Program-made: the position numbers and the translations under genes | Part shown: one piece after another, positions 1 to 11,076 of the stretch | How the letters are laid out: each line of letters begins with the position of its first letter | How positions within the stretch are numbered: position 1 is the first letter of the stretch | The notes under the pieces: model-generated | The model's database searches: none | What the model was told of the DNA's origin: nothing | Seen by the model: only the letters and a program-made list of their open reading frames with translations | NCBI GenBank assembly: GCA_003184365.1 | Contig: NKYR01000017.1 | Location: 310,001-374,000 of the forward strand | Direction of reading: 5' to 3' | DNA: 64,000 nucleotides | Origin: Evernia prunastri | Taxonomy: Eukaryota > Ascomycota > Lecanoromycetes > Lecanorales > Parmeliaceae

Positions 1-821
1 TCTTGCTCCAAGATAGTAGCCAGGCATCCTGCAGAAGGTGCTGGAGAGAGAGAGAGTCAATCGGCGCCAATGAATCTCTCTTCCTTTCCTTCCATCCTTT
101 CGCCGCCACATATTGCTGCAATACTCCAGTCCGACGTTTGCCTTGACCAGAGGTAAGACCCTCTAAATTTTAGTCAGACAGTGCTCCTCGTCACTCGACT
201 TGTTGGGTTTCTAAGTTTGGAAACCCGTAATAGAAAGCACTCATAGCTCACGGATTTCTCTGCGTTGTCATGTAAAAGTCGGCTGGTCTCATCCAAAGCG
301 AGTGATTGGTTGCCATTCTCAGCTCTTTCCGATGCCAGACGTGGCTTCACAGCACTTTTCGAACAAACAAACTCGTCGATAGCACTCTCTCGTGCTCGTA
401 TGTCTCATCGCTTATGAATATATATTCCTCTTCGAGAGGCAGAGAATCATGCTTCGACATGCTCTCAAAATCCCCTCAGATGCAAACGGCTGTGTTTCTG
501 CAGATCATCATAATAATCCAAGAATTCCGTCCATGTCTATCAGCTGTGCCGACTCGGACATGCCCGACATCACTGACAGCGGACTTGACGGGCTTAGCGA
601 CTACCTCAAATGCGGTAGGTACTGGTGCCTCCTAAGGTCTCATGACGGGTCCGATATTGGGGTGGGGAGAGCACGCATGATGGGGTGCTCATGAGAGCGA
701 TTCTAGCTCATACATATATACGTTTGACAGCTTGCAACTCAACCAAAGTCTATAAGACCTGCCGAGTTTGACCCTTTTCTGTCTTGGAAATTGCAAGTCA
801 CTTTTGCAAAAACCACCCAAC
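1..821. other. Upstream non-coding stretch, nothing firm
   Basis: No convincing gene was seen. A short plus-strand frame around 449-616 (beginning Met-Leu-Arg-His) ends beside a GTAGGT that could be a donor, but nothing recognisable follows and I do not call it. The last part is the promoter and leader of the acetyltransferase gene that follows. Confidence 0.4.
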
Positions 822-1469
822 ATGAATCGTTCACTGCCCCCCGTCACAATCCGCGACTGCAAATATAGGGAGCTTAACCAGGTCATAACTATATACAACC
901 ACCACGTCGTCCACACTATGACGTCTCTGGACCTGATACCCAAGCGGCTTAGCGAGATGCAAGAAGTCTTCAACGCCGTAACCGACCAGGGTCTCCCCTT
1001 TCTCGTCGCGACGGCGGCGAGTCAACCCCGTAACAGAGAGGAGCTGTTCGGCTATGCCTATGCACACTTCTACCGCTTCCTGCCTGCCTTCAGCGGTACC
1101 GTCGAAGCCCTGATTTACCTTGATCCGAAAGCTATAGATCAAGGTGTCGGGAGATATATGCTGGACGGCCTGATCGAGAGGCTGAAAGCGGTGGCTCCCA
1201 GTCCAGAAAGACCTCACGGCATCCGAGAAGTCCTGGCCATTGTGCCTGTGGAGGAAGGGCAGGATGCCAGCCCGTTCTTTCTGAACGCCGGTTTCGTGGA
1301 CCGCGGCTTGCTGAAAGGTGTTGCCTGGAAGATGGGGCGGTGGGTCGACACGAGAACGTTCCAGCGGTCGCTTGGTGAGGAGTCGACGACTACGGGGACG
1401 TCGAGGCAGAAGAGGGCCTCAGAGCGACACTGGTGGAGCTCCCTCTTTCGTCGCCGCCGGAGAAGATGA
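822..1469 (+). CDS. GNAT-family N-acetyltransferase (phosphinothricin acetyltransferase-like)
   Basis: Intronless, 215 aa. The body reads as a GNAT enzyme of the Pat/YncA type: an N-terminal IRDC...I..IYNHHV strand/helix, a central FGYAYAHFYR strand, an acetyl-CoA-binding segment QGVGRYMLDGL near residues 107-117, and the C-terminal GFVDRGLLKGVAWKMGRWVDT block typical of this subgroup. Such enzymes use acetyl-CoA to acetylate small amines; the substrate cannot be told. I chose the Met at 822, which precedes the conserved IRDC strand, over the in-frame Met at 768, which only adds an unconserved stretch. The last ~30 residues are Arg/Lys/Ser rich and lie in a segment tandemly repeated downstream, so the original C-terminus may have been altered. 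Confidence 0.8.
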   Translation: MNRSLPPVTIRDCKYRELNQVITIYNHHVVHTMTSLDLIPKRLSEMQEVFNAVTDQGLPFLVATAASQPRNREELFGYAYAHFYRFLPAFSGTVEALIYLDPKAIDQGVGRYMLDGLIERLKAVAPSPERPHGIREVLAIVPVEEGQDASPFFLNAGFVDRGLLKGVAWKMGRWVDTRTFQRSLGEESTTTGTSRQKRASERHWWSSLFRRRRRR

Positions 1470-1825
1470 CGGCTTGCAAGACCAAATGAATAACATATTG
1501 AAGATGGGGAGGTGGGTCGACACGAGAACGTTCCAGCAGTCGCCTGTTGAGGAGCCAACGACTGCGGGGAAGTCGAAGCAGAGGAACAAGGCCTCAGAAA
1601 AACACTCATGGAGCTCTCTTTCGCCGCCGCTAAAGAAGATGACGGCTTCGGCGCAGAGATATACGAAATATGGAGGATGGAGAGGTGGATTGACGTCAGA
1701 ACAATCTAGCAGTCCCTTGGTGAGGAGCTAAGGACTCTAGAGAAGGCGGTGCAGAAGAAGAGGGTCTCAGAGCAACGCTGCTAGAGCTCTCTGTTTTGGC
1801 CGAAGAAGAAAGAGGCGGCTTCCAA
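1329..1825 (+). repeat. Three-copy ~172-bp tandem repeat of the acetyltransferase 3' end
   Basis: The block starting AAGATGGGGCGGTGGGTCGA at 1329 recurs at 1501 and, more diverged, near 1674 (GGTGG anchors at 1511 and 1684, about 173 bp apart). Each unit carries the GRWVDTRTFQ-coding segment, the AAG/GAGG-rich spacer, a GGAGCTC box and a CGCCG.. box. Only the first unit is joined to the gene; the others follow its stop and carry their own stops. Units 1 and 2 are clearly more alike than unit 3. Confidence 0.8.
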
Positions 1826-2020
1826 AGCGAATGGTACAGGACATTTTGGATTTTAAGGATCAAATCTTGGAGGCATTTGGCGTACAGGGCTAATAGGCCA
1901 GCCTGCATTGCAGTGGGAGGGTACTCGATGTAAATAATCTTGAGTGTAATGTTATTTTATGTATCCTCATGTACAAACTCCCGACCCAAATCTCTTTTGC
2001 CAGGCCTTCTCTAGACAGCC
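1826..2020. other. Short spacer between convergent genes
   Basis: Convergent downstream regions of the acetyltransferase and the membrane-protein gene. No motif was recognised. Confidence 0.4.
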
Positions 2021-2913
2021 TCAATCATCCTTGGTCGGTGTTGCAGCCCGAGCAGGCTTGCTTCTTCGATCGCCACTTGCGATGGACAGGCCGTGCAATA
2101 TGTCCCGGGCGAAGTGATAGATCATATAGCTTGGGAAGACGAGCCACAATCCGCTGCCGCCCACCATCGTCAGCCTCGCACCATTGAACAGAGCCAGAGA
2201 CGCGAAAAGGGCCCGACTCACTTGGGGATTATCCACAGAAAGATCAACGACAGCGCATCATTATGCCCGATATTGTCGAAGCCGGAGAAGATCTCATTGC
2301 ACACTACCCGTCCTCACCCAAATCAGTCCCGTGCCACCCCATCCCAAACCAAACCCCAGAACCCACTAGAAACCCGCCACCCAGAAAAAAAGTCGAAAGA
2401 GAAGCTTGCGAGGGGAGAGGGGAACAAAGACTCACAATAAAGCACCGTCTTACTAACCGTCATCACGCTCAGCGCGAACCCGGTCAAACACGCCACCCCT
2501 CCCCACCCTCCCCCAACCTCCCCCCCGCCCCTGCCCCGCGTCCACACGACCCACAGATACGCCACGTACCCGACGCTCTCGAGCACGTTCAGGCTCGCCT
2601 GCGCGGCCGTGAATCCGTTGCGCTCGCGGTACGCCTTGGCGCCGTAGACGTAGTCGACGCGGCCGTAGAGGGCGTAGGGCGCGAAGAGGGTCCGGGACAG
2701 GGCGCCGCCGCCGGGCATCGAGGCCGGGCGCAGCAGCACGTAGGCCGTGTCCCAGGCGACGAGGGGCAGGGAGAAGAGCAGCCAGAGGAGGGTGAGGGGG
2801 GAGGGGGCGTGCGTCCAGCGGGTGGGGGGGGTGCAGGTGGTGCTGGTGGTGGAGCGGGGGGGGGTTAGGGTGGGCGGGGGGAAGGAGGAGGGGTGCGAGC
2901 GGGTGGATACCAT
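2021..2913 (-). CDS. Conserved fungal multi-pass membrane protein, 3 exons
   Basis: Model: complement(join(2021..2174, 2222..2303, 2436..2913)), 237 aa. Both introns have GT..AG ends and the reading phases match. A Pro/Ser/Thr-rich head of ~35 residues is followed by a hydrophobic LTLLWLLFSLPLVAWDTAYV segment, a PASMPGG / FAPYALYGRVDYVYG block, NGFTAAQASLNVLESVGYV, a GFALSVMTVSKTVLY helix, FSGFDNIGHND and a last GLWLVFPSYMIYHFARDILHGL helix. I remember this order (PHSMPGG, YALYG.VDYVYG, FSGFDNIGHND, VPSYMIY) from a conserved but uncharacterised fungal integral membrane family related in topology to EXPERA-type proteins; that relation is inference. An upstream in-frame Met (3165) exists but would add low-complexity sequence. 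Exon 1 is very GC rich compared with most neighbours. Confidence 0.75.
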
Positions 2914-3826
2914 GGTTGGGGGGGCGGTGGGTGTGGGGTTTGCGATGCGGGTTGGGGGGAGAGTTAAGTGTGTAGGGTGGGCGACTCGTGAGGGAAAGAT
3001 GTGTGTGTGTGACGGAGGGAATGAGGTCGGTTGGGGAGTTGGAGCTAGTCTCGATCGGGCGACGTGCATGCATCGATCTCGTTGCCGGGGAGGAGGGCTT
3101 TCTAATTCTTGTGGAATTATACACGACCTATTGCTCTGCGATGTCGAGGTAAACGTGCCGTACAAGGTCTAAACAGAGCACGGTCTTCGGTGCAATGCCG
3201 TTTGGTTCCAGAAACGATCCATTGTGTCAGAGGTTGCAAGGAACTGCTTCTGTAAGTTGACAGGCACTCAGTTGGCCGGCGTGATCGTTGGTTGCAATGG
3301 ATTGGAAATGTTTACAAAGCTCGACAGGGCATGAATTTTTGACAGCCGTGTCGGGTCCGAAAGTCTTATTATTTGTCTCTCAATACTGGTGATTCACCTG
3401 GTCCTGTTTCTTCTCCTTTGGACCTTTTTGATTGTTCTTAGGTCCATGGTCTACTCTACGGCATATCTGGTTCGAAAGATGTGAGAAATGTCCACTTTTC
3501 TTTGGGGGGGGATCTATAGCGTTTCTGGTCAGCAATGAGTGGATTTTGGCTTGTTACTTAATGCACTTTCGAAGATATTTTCGCTCTCGAATTTTAATTG
3601 GCGCAAACCCTCTTCATTGGGGTATTAATTATTTGGTCTCCAGTCCGCAATAAATCAGACACAATCCCTTAAAAGCTTGCAATCTTTTCATTGCATTTTT
3701 CTCCTCTAGGTCAAGAAGAAGCGGACGCTCCACTACAAGAATTGTATCCCGTCAAGCGCAGCCTCAACTCTTCAGAACACATCTCTTCTACAAATCAGTA
3801 CATCGGTTCCATCGTCTCACCTTTCG
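2914..3826. other. Intergenic region
   Basis: Shared divergent upstream region of two genes. It holds G-rich runs and a short GTGTGTGTG tract near 3000; no gene was recognised. Confidence 0.4.
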
Positions 3827-4567
3827 ATGCCTACCTCACTGGCATCGTCTTCATCTTTCGAAGATCTCTCCATGATGACGCCATCATCATCAGGTTCATC
3901 ATCAGACTCATCAGACTCATCAGACTCCAGAGGCTCCAGCATCTCAATCCACTCCAGGACCTCAGTCCCGCAAGAATCGCCGCCAAGGTCCAAACTGAAC
4001 TATCGATTTCAAGTGCTTGGGGTTCCAGTTGACTGCAAATTGCGAGACATTGTCGTTCTGATGGTTCTGCTCCCTGTGCTCTTGATATTCGGGGAGTATG
4101 TTTTGATGCAAGCGAGCTGGCCGGTGAGCGTCATGTACCAGCAGCATGGGGTGTCTAAGGTGCAACGATGGGAGCGAGGGGTGGAAGGGCGTCAGACGCA
4201 TCGGAACCGGTCGTCCCTCATGGTGGAAATGTATGACGAGTTACGCGAATGCAAATCTAAGCTTGAAGAAGCGGATGGCAAAATGAGGAATATGACGCTC
4301 TTCGACTCCGGCGCGACCAATCTCGACTCCGGCGCGACCAAGCTTGACTCCGGCGCGACCAAGCTCGACTCCGGCGCGACCAAGCTCGACTCCGACGTGA
4401 CCAACCTGACGGTCCCTACCAACCCGATACCTGTTGAAGAATTGACAGTGCTTTTCACTGAGACTATGAAAGGGAGGGGATGCGCTGAAGGAGAGCGTGA
4501 GTCGATCGAGGTCCAAGGCAGCAACGGAAGCCGGATGAAATGGTCATGCGACAGAAGCGGACATTAG
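3827..4567 (+). CDS. Hypothetical single-pass membrane protein with heptapeptide repeats
   Basis: Single exon, 246 aa, family not recognised. A Ser-rich head (residues 1-45, several SSDSSDSSDS runs) leads to a conserved-looking FQVLGVPVDCKLRD stretch, one membrane helix (about residues 73-95), a charged segment that could form a short coiled coil (about 128-155), then five seven-residue units of the type LDSGATK, and a polar tail. The topology suggests a type II or tail-anchored protein, but there is no clear signal peptide. No catalytic motif is visible. The Met at 3827 is the first in the frame with this composition; expression is unproven. Confidence 0.5.
   Translation: MPTSLASSSSFEDLSMMTPSSSGSSSDSSDSSDSRGSSISIHSRTSVPQESPPRSKLNYRFQVLGVPVDCKLRDIVVLMVLLPVLLIFGEYVLMQASWPVSVMYQQHGVSKVQRWERGVEGRQTHRNRSSLMVEMYDELRECKSKLEEADGKMRNMTLFDSGATNLDSGATKLDSGATKLDSGATKLDSDVTNLTVPTNPIPVEELTVLFTETMKGRGCAEGERESIEVQGSNGSRMKWSCDRSGH
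4304..4408 (+). repeat. 21-bp coding minisatellite, 5 units
   Basis: Five head-to-tail 21-bp units starting GACTCCGGCGCGACCAA at 4304, 4325, 4346, 4367 and 4388. The inner units are nearly identical and the last is diverged (GACTCCGACGTGACC). The unit length keeps the frame and encodes the LDSGATK heptad of the host protein. Confidence 0.9.
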
Positions 4568-6869
4568 AGGTATCGGATAGATCTTCTCGGGATTCTTGTG
4601 TTGAGGAAACAGAGATGGAACTGGGCCAAACCGTACAACTGATTCGACTCTGGTTATTGACAGAAACTTTATTAAGTATAGTTTTGGTCCATTTCAAAAG
4701 GCTCGTGCTCATTCATGTAAATCGAAACATCTTAGACAGTTCAGACCCGACAATGTGCCATTTCGTAAGACCATACTTGCGACGAAGGCTGTGTAATGCA
4801 TCGATCGCCCAGCTTTCCGCTTTCATTCTCCGGTAACAGGGTAGTCACGGCCTCGCTATCATCCCCTGCGATTCGCTGCACCAATTACTTTAGGCGTAGC
4901 AAACGACGTAGAGCGATGGGACAAAAGGACGGTGCGAGAACCCGCTTCCTAATACCCCAGGCGATGCGTGTACATAGCGAGTATTGCCTGACGAGGGGTA
5001 CTGAACCTTCGTTCTTGAGACGCGACTAGGCAGCAGGCTCGGTTCTCAAAGGACAAGGTTGGTTTTGGTAAGGTCTGGAAGCCCGCAGCAGCGATACAGA
5101 GTAATTTGCCATGGCCTTTACTACGCTAAGATGACCATGCAAGCAAAAGAGACGACAAGTACAGTATGGACAACGGTTGCAGCATGATAGATAGTCCGGT
5201 GATTGAGAAATAGTGAATATATATACACCCCATACAGAAATATTTACACTCGTCTTCGATAAGCAGGATGAATGATTGGGTCATTGTCGTCGCCATCGGT
5301 CTAGCATCTTGGGTATCAAGGCAAAACATTGTCTGTCATCACATTCATCTTGTAGAGATGGAGCGTTGCTTAGTGTACTGGTTGAGGTGTACACAGCTCG
5401 TGATAATGCAACTCATCAACAGGTAGGATACTCCGTAGACGCCAATGTGTCGGCGAGTACCCATGCTTGGTACTCGTAAGCTTTGCAGGGCATTTCCCCA
5501 CAAAACACGATCTTACAGACAGAATTGAGGACCATGCAAAGGATACCTACTGTTCGGAGTAGACGGCACCTACCTTAACCTTTCCCGAGGATTTAAATTC
5601 TTCATTAACAACACAAGTCTTGCCGATTCCAAGACGCCACGGTTGCCAAAGTAGTGGAAATTCGGATACACGTATGGGTCCTGCTGCATTTCCCAAGTGA
5701 TTAGGCTGCTGGCAGGACTTGCCTTGTTTGCAAGCGACTTCATACCCTTGCCTTGGGCCATTGACGGCAAATGTGGGGAAAAAGAACGTGTGGTTGATCT
5801 TGAGCTAGCAGGTGGTGAGATGAGAGTAGGTATTGGGTACTTCACTCCCTTCCATCACGCTTCCAAGAGCGGGGTAGAGTAGACATGTTCAAAGTATCAC
5901 ATGTAGCTTCGATTATGATGATGATGACGATGATAAAATTTTACGCCATCATAAGCTGACTGCATGGCCCTTCTCCATTTCCTCTCCTCTGATTGCACGT
6001 AAATCTTGGATCCTCCAAGAGCCGCATGAAGATTCAAGCCCATCCAATTGCGGGGTGCATGCTTAATTTTTGAAGTACTCGTAGTCCGCCTCGGTAGTTT
6101 TGATGGATGGGCAGCTTCGTCCAATCGGCTCTATTTCTCCACCCTCTCTTCTTCCAAGAGCTTTGGCCCCGTTGCTGCCGTTGAGCTTTCAGCCTTTCTC
6201 TTTACCCGACTTAGATCCCGGAGGCCTGGTGTGCATCCATTATTCAAAATGGATTGACTTCAACAGCTGTAACCGAGGGTGAGTCCTGCGATATTTCTCA
6301 TCGTCTCGGACTTGAGGGTGTGTGGGTGTGTAAAGGTGTTCAGATCACCGCTCATTGTTTGACCATAGTCTCAGCACCCCACTGATCTTGGCGGGTGCGA
6401 GACTTCTGTGCCCGGCGGTGCCAGGGCGTCGACAAGGATGGGAAGAGCACGGAAGTCCTTACTATTATTACACTGCAGTCACTCGGGCTGTAATTAGGGC
6501 TTTGCCGGGGGGCGGAAGCCTGAGCGACATAAGGTAAGGTAGGCATGGTTTGGGGCGGGGTACCTTAATTTTATAATTTGAGAACAAAACTGGGGTCGTG
6601 ATTTGGATCGTTGTCCGGGCAGAATCTTAAGTACATATAGTCCCTAACTTAGCGACGTCACTGAGAACTAAAAAGTTCCGTGGTTCAGGCATGTTTACAA
6701 AATATGAAATGCAAAGAGCTTGTATAATAAACTCACTCACCAAGGACGCTCATTCAATCGTTGCATCCTATTGTCACTTCAATACTCAGACAGTGAACAC
6801 GCTCACTACTAATATCATTAGGACGAGATCACTACTTGTCATTAGCTCCGCGTAGATACCGCCCCTATC
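4568..6869. other. Long intergenic region upstream of the beta-glucosidase gene
   Basis: About 2.3 kb without a gene I can support. Several 60-100 codon frames exist on both strands but look random: no family similarity, mixed composition and no consistent splice pattern. The right end is the promoter of the beta-glucosidase gene. Confidence 0.4.
6505..6560 (+). promoter_or_regulatory. Two possible CreA-type carbon-catabolite sites
   Basis: CCGGGG at 6505-6510 and GCGGGG at 6555-6560 both fit the SYGGRG consensus bound by CreA/Cre1, about 310-365 bp upstream of the beta-glucosidase start. Glucose repression of such genes is well known in fungi. The six-base match is weak evidence alone, but a pair within 60 bp is what repressed promoters often show. 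Confidence 0.25.
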
Positions 6870-9730
6870 ATGTGGCTTGCGCCTTTGATCCTTCTAGCGA
6901 CGAGCTTCGTCCAACCTTCAATACAACAGGATGGCAACACCTCAAGCACATTCCCCGGCACCACATATCCCAATGCCGTCTCTCCCAATCCCGCAGCTGC
7001 TGCTGATTCTACCTTCTCACCACCATACTACCCTTCCCCATGGGGATCAGGCGCTGGAGATTGGGCAAGTGCCTACGCCAAGGCAACCGCTTTCGTCAGC
7101 CAACTCACCTTGATTGAGAAGATCAATCTGACTACTGGTGTCGGGTATGTGTACCACTCCGGGCACAAGCATCATGCCCGACGACTAACGATAAGATAGA
7201 TGGGAAGGCGAGCGTTGCGTCGGTCAAAATGGAGCTATACCTAGACTTGGTTTCCGAAGCATGTGCATGCAAGACTCCCCAGTTGGTGTCAGAGACAGTA
7301 CGTATTTTGCATTCTAGGCAATCATGGTGGCCTTGCTAATTGTGAAAACAGCTGATTTCAACTCCGTCTTCCCCGCCGGTGTCAACGTGGCCGCAACGTT
7401 CGATCGAGGTCTCGCATATGCTCGAGGGCAGGCAATGGGTGCTGAACACCAGATGAAGGGTTCAGACGTCCAGCTTGGACCTGTTGCCGGTCCTCTCGGC
7501 CGATCACCCGAAGGCGGGCGAAATTGGGAAGGTTTCAGGTAAGAGGATGTACTGGTCATGCTGCAGGACCTGGCTAACATTTCAATCCAGTCCCGATCCT
7601 GCGTTGACCGGCGTCCTATTTGCCCAGACTATCCAGGGCATCCAGAGCTCTGGTGTCATTGCCTGTGGCAAGCATTACATCGGGAACGAGCAGGAGCACT
7701 TTCGTCAATATCCTGAAGCTGCTGGCTTTGGCTTCAACATCAGTGACAGCATTAGCGCAAATATCGACGACGCCACCTTGCATGAGCTCTATCTATGGTA
7801 ATGCCCTCATGGGTCCTTTGAACGTACCGTTATACTAATTTTCATCAGGCCATGGGCGGACGCAGTCAGAGCCGGTGTTGGCTCCATCATGTGCTCATAC
7901 AATCAAGTCAACAACAGCTATGCCTGTCAGAACAGTCATATGCTTAACTACCTCCTCAAAGGCGAGCTGGGTTTCCAAGGATTTGTCATGAGTGATTGGC
8001 AGGCGCAGCACTCCGGTGTCAGTTCTGCAATTGCAGGCCTTGATATGACAATGCCTGGCGACACACTCTTCGATTCCGGTCGTTCATACTGGGGAGCGAA
8101 CTTGACCATTGCAATCCTGAATGGCACGGTACCGCAATGGCGTCTTGACGATATGGCCACTCGAATCATCGCTGCTTGGTACTACGTCGGTCGTGACAAC
8201 ACTTCGATTCCCATCAACTTCGACTCCTGGACCACCGACACCTTTGGCTATGAGAACTTTTACGCCAAGATGGGCTACACTCTGATTAATGAGCATGTTG
8301 ATGTGCGTCAAGAGCACGGCGATCTCATCCGCGAAATTGGTTCCGCCAGCACTGTCCTTCTCAAGAACTTAAACAACACGTTACCCTTGACCGGAAAAGA
8401 GAAGTTCACTGCTGTCTTCGGGGACGACGCTGGTGATAATCCTTTGGGCCCCAACGGATGTCCCGATCGAGGCTGTGACAATGGTACTCTCGGCATGGCT
8501 TGGGGTTCCGGGAGTGCTAACTTCCCTTATCTCGTAACGCCCCAAACAGCCATTCAGAGTGAGATTGTAGGCAATAACGGCGTGTTCCAGTCGATCACCA
8601 ATAACTTTGCTGGAATGCAAATCCAAGCGCTTGCAGGTCAAGCTAGCGTTGCCATTGTGTTCGTCAATGCCGACAGTGGTGAAGGCTACATAGATGTGGA
8701 CGGCAACATTGGCGATCGCAACAACCTCACTCTGTGGGACAATGGTGACGTTCTCGTGACCAACGTCTCCGCTCTCTGCAACAACACAATCCTAGTCATT
8801 CACTCCACTGGTCCAGTTCTCGTCAGTAACTACTCGAGCAACCCGAACATTACTGCCATTCTCTGGGCTGGTATTCCCGGCGAACAGTCTGGGAACTCTA
8901 TTGCAGACGTTCTCTACGGGCGTGTCAACCCATCTGCTAAGCTTCCTTTTACGCTGGCAGAGACACGTGAAGATTATGGGACTGATCTCCTCTATGTTCC
9001 AAACGAGGGCACAGGCGCTCCTCAAACTAACTTTACGGAAGGTGTCTTCATCGACTACCGTGCTTTAGATCGAGCCAATACCACTCCAGTGTATGAATTT
9101 GGATTCGGGCTGAGTTATACCACGTTCTCCTACTCGAATCTGAAGGTTACGAGTTTCCGTAACAGCAGCGTGTACAACCCTACGACAGGCTCCACAGCTG
9201 CGGCACCAACGCTTGGGAACATTTCCAACAATTCAGCCGACTACCTATTCCCTTCCAATATGACTCAGGTCCCATATTACATCTATCCTTACTTGAACTA
9301 CACTGACCTTGCAACTGCGGCAAACACAACTGGCTACGGCGACAACAGCTTTGTGAACGCTGGCTCACAGGATGGTTCTCCACAGCCACTAATTGCAGCC
9401 GGGGGTGCACCGGGCGGCAATCCAGGATTATACGACGTCCTCTACCAGGTCACGGCTACCATCGCCAATACTGGTAGCCTACCAGGTGCCGAGGTGCCAC
9501 AGCTGTACATCTCGCTCGGCGGACCCTATGATCCTAAGGTTGTACTACGTAACTTTGAAAAGCTGTCGATCCAGCCAAACACGACGGCAACTTTCACCGC
9601 TGATATCACTCGTCGTGATATCTCCAACTGGGACACCGTGTCGCAAAACTGGTTCATCTCGAATTATACTAAAACGGTGTATGTGGGAAGCTCGTCAAGG
9701 ACTCTGCCACTGTCGGCGACTCTGTCATGA
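6870..9730 (+). CDS. Secreted beta-glucosidase, glycoside hydrolase family 3
   Basis: Model: join(6870..7144, 7200..7297, 7352..7538, 7591..7797, 7849..9730), 882 aa, the usual length for fungal extracellular GH3 enzymes. Residues 1-20 form a signal peptide (MWLAPLILLATSF). The (beta/alpha)8 domain shows LTTGVGWEGERCVG, SVFPAGVNVAATFD, LGPVAGPLGRSPEGGRNWEG, CGKHYIGNEQE and MCSYNQVNN. The catalytic nucleophile is the Asp of VMSDW, about residue 305. The second domain carries IPGEQSGNSIADVLYG and VNPSAKLPFT, and a C-terminal fibronectin III-like domain ends the protein (YEFGFGLSYTTFSYSNL, then VPQLYISLGGP). Many NxS/T sites suggest glycosylation. It hydrolyses cellobiose and short beta-glucosides to glucose outside the cell. 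All four introns are 50-55 bp, and the frame is continuous across them. Confidence 0.93.
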
Positions 9731-11076
9731 TTAAAAAGCAGTGCATGCAAGGTCGGAACAAAAGCGTACAAGTAATGTGGTAATGTCTATGCAAGTAGGG
9801 GATGAAGTAAGCATATCTAGAGTACATGCATTCAATGTATTCAAAAAGCTCTTGGTCATTTCTTGACCACGGAGCCGATTCATACCTCCAGGAACAATTA
9901 AATGCAGCAAGAGGCAATGGCAATTACATTCCTTTGGACCTTGCCTACTGTAAATATAATACGAATTTATATCAGCTCTGAGAACCCCATCTCTGCGCAA
10001 CAAGAAACATGCAACTTCCATATTTCGCTCTTTCCCTTTGGTTGAGGGGACACTTATCTACTTCGTATTATGGCTCGGGGGAAGAGGACGGGGATGACTA
10101 TGCAGCAGACCCAAACTCGGCAGGACATCAACACGAACATGGGAAGGTGAAATCCATGACAGACTGGTTTTTCCTGTCAACGAATACCAATCAAAGGACC
10201 AGAACGAAGGAAAAACACCATCCTTCCCGTAGGACTTGTCGAATGTTTTCTCGTCCCAACGGCAACTTTTTGCTGGCAGCGCGCCTGACCTGTGGAGACC
10301 GGGTGTTTCCTACCTGACACGGACATTTCCGTAGGAACTTGGTTCGAGATTCTGGCCTTCTCGATCTGGGTTTCCCCTTTTTCCATTCGATCTACTCAAG
10401 GGACTTGGCTTCAGGGGCAAAGGAAGTACGGAAAAGAATCATCCTTTCGAGCAACGCCGAATATGAAAATCGCCAGCAAAAAACGTCAAAAGTCACCACG
10501 AGCCCTTTCATGCAATCCATTGGCCCCGGTTGCGATCTTCCCTTGGAGAATATCATCGAACACGGCCGCGTCTGACACATGTTCTCTGTGGAGAATAGAT
10601 GGTTACTGCGAAACGATCTTGTCATGGGCTATGGCTGGTGATTGGAGAGGGAGGGGTTGAGAATGGGGCGGTGCAAGTTGTTGCCCTGTTTCAAAGCTGA
10701 TACTTTGAATATAGCCGCTGTTTGTATCAGGCAACAGGAAGGCGCCTTGGCTTTTTTTCTTTCTTTCTTTGCTATATTAGGGAATTCGACTTGCGAAAAC
10801 GTTTCTGGCTGTTGCTCATATAGTACTGAAAAGAGCCTCTGTTTCTAGAGATCTGGATTGCGTTCATCTTGTATTTGAGGATCGGGGGGGTTATATTTTG
10901 GTCAATTTGGACTGTACACCCAGACTAGATATCATTTCTGAATGAGAATTGCTTAAGCCTGCGCCATACACAACGAGTCGACATCCCCATCGGTGTGAGC
11001 ACTGTCATAAATATATAGAACCGCACCCTCTCGGCCGCCACATTCCCTCCGACACCCCTCGCCTCCAACTCCAAAC
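9731..11076. other. Intergenic region
   Basis: No gene supported in about 1.3 kb. Frames of 60-120 codons around 10000-10660 overlap on both strands and show no conserved motif. A TTTTTTTCTTTCTTTCTTT pyrimidine run lies near 10751, and a short G-run near 10880. Confidence 0.4.

Noticed and set aside
306..694. Two overlapping plus-strand frames of about 100 codons
   Set aside because: Different frames over the same DNA, no family motif, no supported splice partner upstream of the acetyltransferase.
2263..2868. Plus-strand 201-codon frame rich in Gly, Ala and Pro
   Set aside because: It is the antisense shadow of GC-rich exon 1 of the minus-strand membrane protein, which shows real family motifs.
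10009..10660. Possible gene in the spacer after the beta-glucosidase
   Set aside because: Overlapping frames on both strands without motif, codon pattern or convincing introns.
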